From: Oscillospiraceae bacterium
Lineage (GTDB): Bacteria; Bacillota; Clostridia; Oscillospirales; Acutalibacteraceae
Length of the DNA: 8,235 nucleotides
Direction: 5' to 3'
Assembly (NCBI GenBank): GCA_029012165.1
Contig: JAQXLO010000156.1
Span: 1 to 8,235 of the forward strand
Below, in pieces: positions 5,540 to 8,235 of the stretch. The first letter of the stretch is position 1. Every line of letters starts with the position of its first letter. Under the pieces are notes generated by a model. That model did not search any database. It saw only the letters and a program-made list of their open reading frames with translations, and was not told where the DNA came from. Both the position numbers and the translations under genes were made by a program.

Positions 5540-6871
5540 ATGCGTATCGGACTGATCTCCTTAGGCTGTCCCAAAAATCAGGTGGACGCTGAAATGATAC
5601 TCGCTGCCCTGCAGGAGGACGGCTTTGAAATCGTGGACTATGTGGACGGCGCAGATGCCGTCATCATCAACACCTGTGCATTCATCGACGACGCCAAGCG
5701 GGAAGCCATCGAAAACATCCTCGACATGGCGGAGCTGAAAAAGGAGGGCGTTATCCGCAAGATCATCGTCACCGGCTGTCTCGTCCAGACGGAGAAGGAC
5801 GCCATCCTCTCCGAGTTCCCCGAGGTGGATGCCGTCATCGGCATCGGCGCCAACGGCAGTGTGGTGGAGCTGGTGAAAAAAGTGCTGACCGAGGATACCC
5901 GCCTGTTTGAGTGTCCCGACCAAAGAGAGATGTCCATGGACGGTCAGCGTGCCCTGACCACTCCCGAATACTGGGCGTACCTCAAGATCGCCGACGGCTG
6001 TTCCAACTGCTGTACCTACTGCGCCATCCCCGGCATCCGGGGCGGATTCCGCAGCCGCAGCATGGAAAATATTCTGGAAGAAGCGAAACAGCTTGCCGAA
6101 ACCGGCGTTCGGGAGCTGATCCTCATTGCGCAGGACACCACCAACTACGGCGCTGACCTGTACGGCGAAAAGAAACTGCCCGAGCTTTTGCACAAGCTGT
6201 GCGAAATCGACGGCATCGAGTGGATTCGTCTGCTGTACTGCTACCCGGACAAAGTAACGGACGAGCTGATCGAGACCATGGCGTCCGAGCCGAAGGTACT
6301 GCACTACATGGATCTGCCGCTCCAGCACGCAGATGACCGCATCCTCAAAGCCATGAACCGCAAGGGCACTGTCGCCGAGATTCGTGCACTGATCGAAAAG
6401 CTGCGCACCGCCATGCCCGACATCGTCATCCGCACCACCTTCATGACCGGCTTCCCCGGCGAGGACGAGGATGCTTTTGACAACCTTGCCCTGTTCGTCA
6501 ACGAGATGGAGTTTGACCGCATGGGTTGCTTCTCCTTCTCCCCGCAGGCAGGCACCCCCGCCTATGATATGGACGGTCAGGTGGAGGACGATGTGAAGCA
6601 GCGCAGGGGCGAAATCCTCATGAACGACCAGTACAGCATCGTGGAGGACAAAAACCTTGCCCGCATCGGCAAAACCTACACCGTCCTTGTGGAGGAGTAC
6701 GACGCCTACAGCGACTGCTACATCGGCAGAACCTATATGGACGCCCCCGAGATCGACGGCGTGCTGTACTTCACCAGCGGGAAGGAATATGAGCCCGGCG
6801 ACTTTGCCCAAGTCATCGTGACCGACACGAAGGAATACGATCTTGTGGGCAGAGACACGGCTTCTGTGTAA
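5540..6871 (+). CDS. rimO: Ribosomal protein uS12 methylthiotransferase RimO (radical SAM)
   Basis: RimO adds a methylthio group to the conserved aspartate of ribosomal protein S12, using two [4Fe-4S] clusters and S-adenosylmethionine. The protein is 443 aa, normal for RimO. The N-terminal MTTase domain starts GLISLGCPKNQVDAE and supplies Cys10, Cys46 (INTCAFID) and Cys80 (VTGCLVQ). The radical SAM CxxxCxxC motif is Cys154, Cys158 and Cys161 in ADGCSNCCTYCAIPGIRGG. SLGCPKN plus AIPxIRGxxRSR separates RimO from the tRNA enzyme MiaB. The C-terminus (from about residue 375) is a TRAM domain. ATG 5540 is chosen for its GGAGGT site (5529-5534) and the family start. An in-frame extension to 5381 would overlap recX and has no family match. 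It lies 17 bases after recX, within the recA transcript. Confidence 0.96.
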   Translation: MRIGLISLGCPKNQVDAEMILAALQEDGFEIVDYVDGADAVIINTCAFIDDAKREAIENILDMAELKKEGVIRKIIVTGCLVQTEKDAILSEFPEVDAVIGIGANGSVVELVKKVLTEDTRLFECPDQREMSMDGQRALTTPEYWAYLKIADGCSNCCTYCAIPGIRGGFRSRSMENILEEAKQLAETGVRELILIAQDTTNYGADLYGEKKLPELLHKLCEIDGIEWIRLLYCYPDKVTDELIETMASEPKVLHYMDLPLQHADDRILKAMNRKGTVAEIRALIEKLRTAMPDIVIRTTFMTGFPGEDEDAFDNLALFVNEMEFDRMGCFSFSPQAGTPAYDMDGQVEDDVKQRRGEILMNDQYSIVEDKNLARIGKTYTVLVEEYDAYSDCYIGRTYMDAPEIDGVLYFTSGKEYEPGDFAQVIVTDTKEYDLVGRDTASV

Positions 6872-6881
6872 CGGAGGGACT

Positions 6882-7442
6882 ATGAACACACCCAACAAAC
6901 TGACTGTCGCCCGTATGTGCATCACCCCCGTGTTTTTGGCAGTCCTGCTGCTGACCTTTCCCCACAACTTTCTGTGCGCCGCCGCCATCTTTTCCATCGC
7001 TTCCGTCACCGACGCCATCGACGGCAAGCTTGCCCGCAAAAATAACCAGATCACCGTTTTCGGCAAGCTCCTCGACCCCGTGGCGGACAAGGTGCTGACC
7101 ACGGCGGCACTGCTTGCTTTTTTGCAAATGGGGCTGTGCAATATCTGGAGCGTCATGCTCATTCTCACCCGGGAATTTGCCGTCACCTCCATGCGCCTGA
7201 TCGCCTCCGCCCAGGGCATCGTGATCCCCGCCAACATCTTCGGCAAGATCAAAACCGCCACGCAAATGGCGTTCACCATCGTGATTCTGCTGTTGGGTGA
7301 GCTTTGCGTGTTCGTCCCGTCCTTTGAAGCGTATTTTCCCACCGTTTCCACCGTTCTGATTTGGATCACCGCCGCATTTGCCGTGATCTCCGGCATCATC
7401 TACTTTGCGGATGCCAAAAAAAGAATTGACTTTTTTCAATAA
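6882..7442 (+). CDS. pgsA: CDP-diacylglycerol--glycerol-3-phosphate 3-phosphatidyltransferase
   Basis: This membrane enzyme makes phosphatidylglycerol phosphate from CDP-diacylglycerol and glycerol-3-phosphate, the committed step to phosphatidylglycerol. The 186-aa protein carries the complete CDP-alcohol phosphotransferase signature D-x2-DG-x2-AR-x8-G-x3-D-x3-D, from Asp44 through Asp47, Gly61, Asp65 and Asp69. The N-terminal MNTPNKLTVARM matches the PgsA opening (usually NxPNxLTxxR). Hydrophobic stretches at about 12-27, 30-41, 71-85, 88-98, 126-146 and 155-175 fit a polytopic inner-membrane protein. ATG 6882 has GGAGG at 6873-6877. A longer in-frame reading would start inside rimO. It is ten bases after rimO, so probably co-transcribed. 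Its last codons contain the -35 box of the following promoter. A different CDP-alcohol phosphotransferase is less likely. Confidence 0.92.
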   Translation: MNTPNKLTVARMCITPVFLAVLLLTFPHNFLCAAAIFSIASVTDAIDGKLARKNNQITVFGKLLDPVADKVLTTAALLAFLQMGLCNIWSVMLILTREFAVTSMRLIASAQGIVIPANIFGKIKTATQMAFTIVILLLGELCVFVPSFEAYFPTVSTVLIWITAAFAVISGIIYFADAKKRIDFFQ

Positions 7443-7454
7443 TCTTCGTATAAT
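7426..7454 (+). promoter_or_regulatory. Strong sigma-A promoter of the cysE T-box leader
   Basis: TTGACT (7426-7431) and a perfect TATAAT (7449-7454) are separated by exactly 17 bases, the best promoter in the window. The -35 box overlaps the final Ile-Asp-Phe codons of pgsA, and the pgsA stop (7440-7442) lies in the spacer. Transcription would start near 7461, a few bases before the first paired base of the T-box stem I. Confidence 0.88.
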
Positions 7455-7460
7455 AGGTTA

Positions 7461-7678
7461 TTGTAATGACGAGGAAGGGAAAGAGTACCCGTTTGTGCGT
7501 GCAAAAGAGAGAAAGCCCTTGCGCTGAAAGGCTTTCGGTACGGCGGCGGCGAAGTGCATCCCGGAGTCGGCGGGAGGAAATGCCCGCCCGGTGGCACCGT
7601 TAAAGCCTTTTTAAGTGATAAGTCGGAGTGGAACCGCGTCTCTACGCCTCCGTGACCTTTGGGTCATGGAGGTTTTTT
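7461..7678 (+). ncRNA. T-box leader specific for tRNA-Cys, controlling cysE
   Basis: This cis-acting RNA senses the charging state of a tRNA and decides between termination and read-through. Stem I runs about 7468-7568. GAC/GTC closes its base and a GA-rich kink-turn-like step follows. GGGA (7477-7480) pairs with TCCC (7559-7562), and the specifier loop has AGAGTA (7482-7487) on one side and GAAGTGCA on the other. TGC at 7555-7557 is the specifier, a Cys codon. AGAGAG (7506-7511) and the apical hairpin GAAAGCC/GGCTTTC (7511-7517, 7530-7536) complete stem I. A GC-rich hairpin at 7569-7588 and a conserved-looking ACCGTTA follow. The antiterminator pairs GGAG (7625-7628) with CTCC (7648-7651) and GCG (7636-7638) with CGC (7645-7647), leaving the seven-base bulge TGGAACC. 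UGGA pairs with the UCCA end of a tRNA with U73, as in tRNA-Cys. The specificity thus agrees with the downstream gene. Confidence 0.93.
7647..7678 (+). terminator. T-box-controlled intrinsic terminator before cysE
   Basis: CCTCCGTGACC (7647-7657) pairs with GGTCATGGAGG (7662-7672) over 11 positions with one G-U pair and a four-base loop, followed by six T residues (7673-7678). The 5' arm shares CTCC with the antiterminator, so the two structures exclude each other. It should also stop transcripts running through from pgsA, making it the likely end of the recA operon when cysteine is plentiful. Confidence 0.93.
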
Positions 7679-7705
7679 CCGTCCGATTGCAAGGAGAGAA
7701 AGTCT

Positions 7706-8235
7706 ATGTTCGCAACATTGCGCGAGGATGTGCAGTGCGTCAAGGATCGCGACCCTGCCGCGCGCTCCTTTTTGGAGATCCTGCTGCTGTACCCGGGACT
7801 GCGCGCCATTCGTATGCACCGCAAAGCCAACTGGTGCTACCGCCACAAGCTGTATTTTCTTGCCCGCTGGATCTCCCAGCGTGCCGTCCGCAAAACCGGC
7901 ATCGAAATTCACCCTGCCGCCACCATCGGCAAGCGGCTTTTCATCGACCACGGCACGGGCGTGGTCATCGGTGAGACCGCCGTCATCGGGGACGATGTGA
8001 CGCTGTATCAGGGCGTGACCCTCGGCGGCACGGGCAAGGACACCGGCAAGCGCCATCCCACCATCGGCAACGGCGTGATGGTCGGCTCCGGCGCCAAGGT
8101 GCTCGGCCCGTTCAAGGTCGGTGACAACAGCATGATCGCCGCCGGCGCCGTTGTCCTCAAGGAGATCCCGCCCAACTGTACCGCTGTCGGCGTCCCTGCA
8201 CAGGTGGTCAAGCAAAACGGCAAGCGTGTCTCCCT
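7706..8235 (+). CDS. cysE: Serine O-acetyltransferase CysE, 3' partial
   Basis: CysE acetylates L-serine with acetyl-CoA to O-acetylserine, the carbon precursor of cysteine. The frame is open to the window end with 176 codons visible and no stop; short-form CysE proteins are about 170-230 aa, so little is missing. The N-terminal part is helical (RDPAARSFLEILLLYPGLRA, residues 15-34). From about residue 65 it becomes a left-handed beta-helix of hexapeptide repeats: GIEIHPAATIGKRLFIDHGTG, GVVIGETAVIG, then TLYQGVTLGGTGK. His82 in IDHGTG is the expected catalytic base, and His117 in KRHPTIG the second active-site histidine. The ending PPNCTAVGVPAQVV is typical. The start has AAGGAG at 7691-7696, nine bases upstream. 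Translation follows a tRNA-Cys T-box, so expression should rise when Cys-tRNA is uncharged. A cysS or cysK gene could follow outside the window. Confidence 0.95.
   Translation, partial: MFATLREDVQCVKDRDPAARSFLEILLLYPGLRAIRMHRKANWCYRHKLYFLARWISQRAVRKTGIEIHPAATIGKRLFIDHGTGVVIGETAVIGDDVTLYQGVTLGGTGKDTGKRHPTIGNGVMVGSGAKVLGPFKVGDNSMIAAGAVVLKEIPPNCTAVGVPAQVVKQNGKRVS

Noticed and set aside
5561..7399. A 612-codon open frame on the minus strand, opposite rimO and pgsA.
   Set aside because: This is the same composition effect as at recA/recX. The plus-strand frames carry complete catalytic motifs, and the antisense translation carries none.
7589..7601. CGGTGGCACCGTTA looked like a second T-box core (UGGNACCG), suggesting a tandem T-box.
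   Set aside because: There is no second stem I, specifier or terminator, it lacks the following GCG pairing, and ACCGTTA is a usual segment in the T-box linker region. It more likely forms part of the stem II/III linker.

Overview
The window looks like a chromosomal segment from a GC-rich member of the Clostridia (Firmicutes), probably near the Oscillospiraceae/Ruminococcaceae. This is inferred, not searched. The signs are strong AGGAGG-type ribosome binding sites, sigma-A promoters with perfect TATAAT boxes, a tRNA-sensing T-box leader, a zinc-ribbon L28, a ferredoxin-dependent 2-oxoacid oxidoreductase, and the gene order recA-recX-rimO-pgsA. All recognised genes are housekeeping or core metabolism. 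I see no transposase, integrase, CRISPR array, toxin, tRNA or rRNA gene.

Layout. (1) 1-3279, plus strand: the end of an operon with three subunits of a 2-oxoacid:ferredoxin oxidoreductase (alpha, cut by the window edge, then beta and gamma, joined by two ATGA overlaps), followed 17 bases later by a branched-chain aminotransferase (ilvE) and a hairpin terminator. Together these could interconvert branched-chain amino acids, their 2-oxoacids and the branched acyl-CoAs, with ferredoxin as electron carrier. (2) 3280-3803: rpmB (ribosomal protein L28) alone on the minus strand, with its own promoter and a strong UUCG-loop terminator, head to head with recA. The 211-base gap between them holds two divergent promoters and a degenerate LexA-like box. 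(3) 3804-7442, plus strand: recA, recX, rimO and pgsA, closely spaced with no terminator between them, so probably one transcript from the recA promoter. (4) 7426-8235: a sigma-A promoter whose -35 box lies in the last codons of pgsA, a T-box leader with a TGC (Cys) specifier and a UGGA acceptor-binding sequence that fits tRNA-Cys, a terminator, and cysE (serine acetyltransferase), cut by the right edge. Cysteine starvation (uncharged tRNA-Cys) should switch on cysteine synthesis.

I found no clearly undescribed system. The items most worth a second look are the internally consistent Cys T-box, the LexA-like box and small palindrome at recA, the in-frame recA/recX junction, and the oxidoreductase-aminotransferase operon. 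Long open frames on the opposite strand of recA/recX and rimO are treated as composition artefacts.
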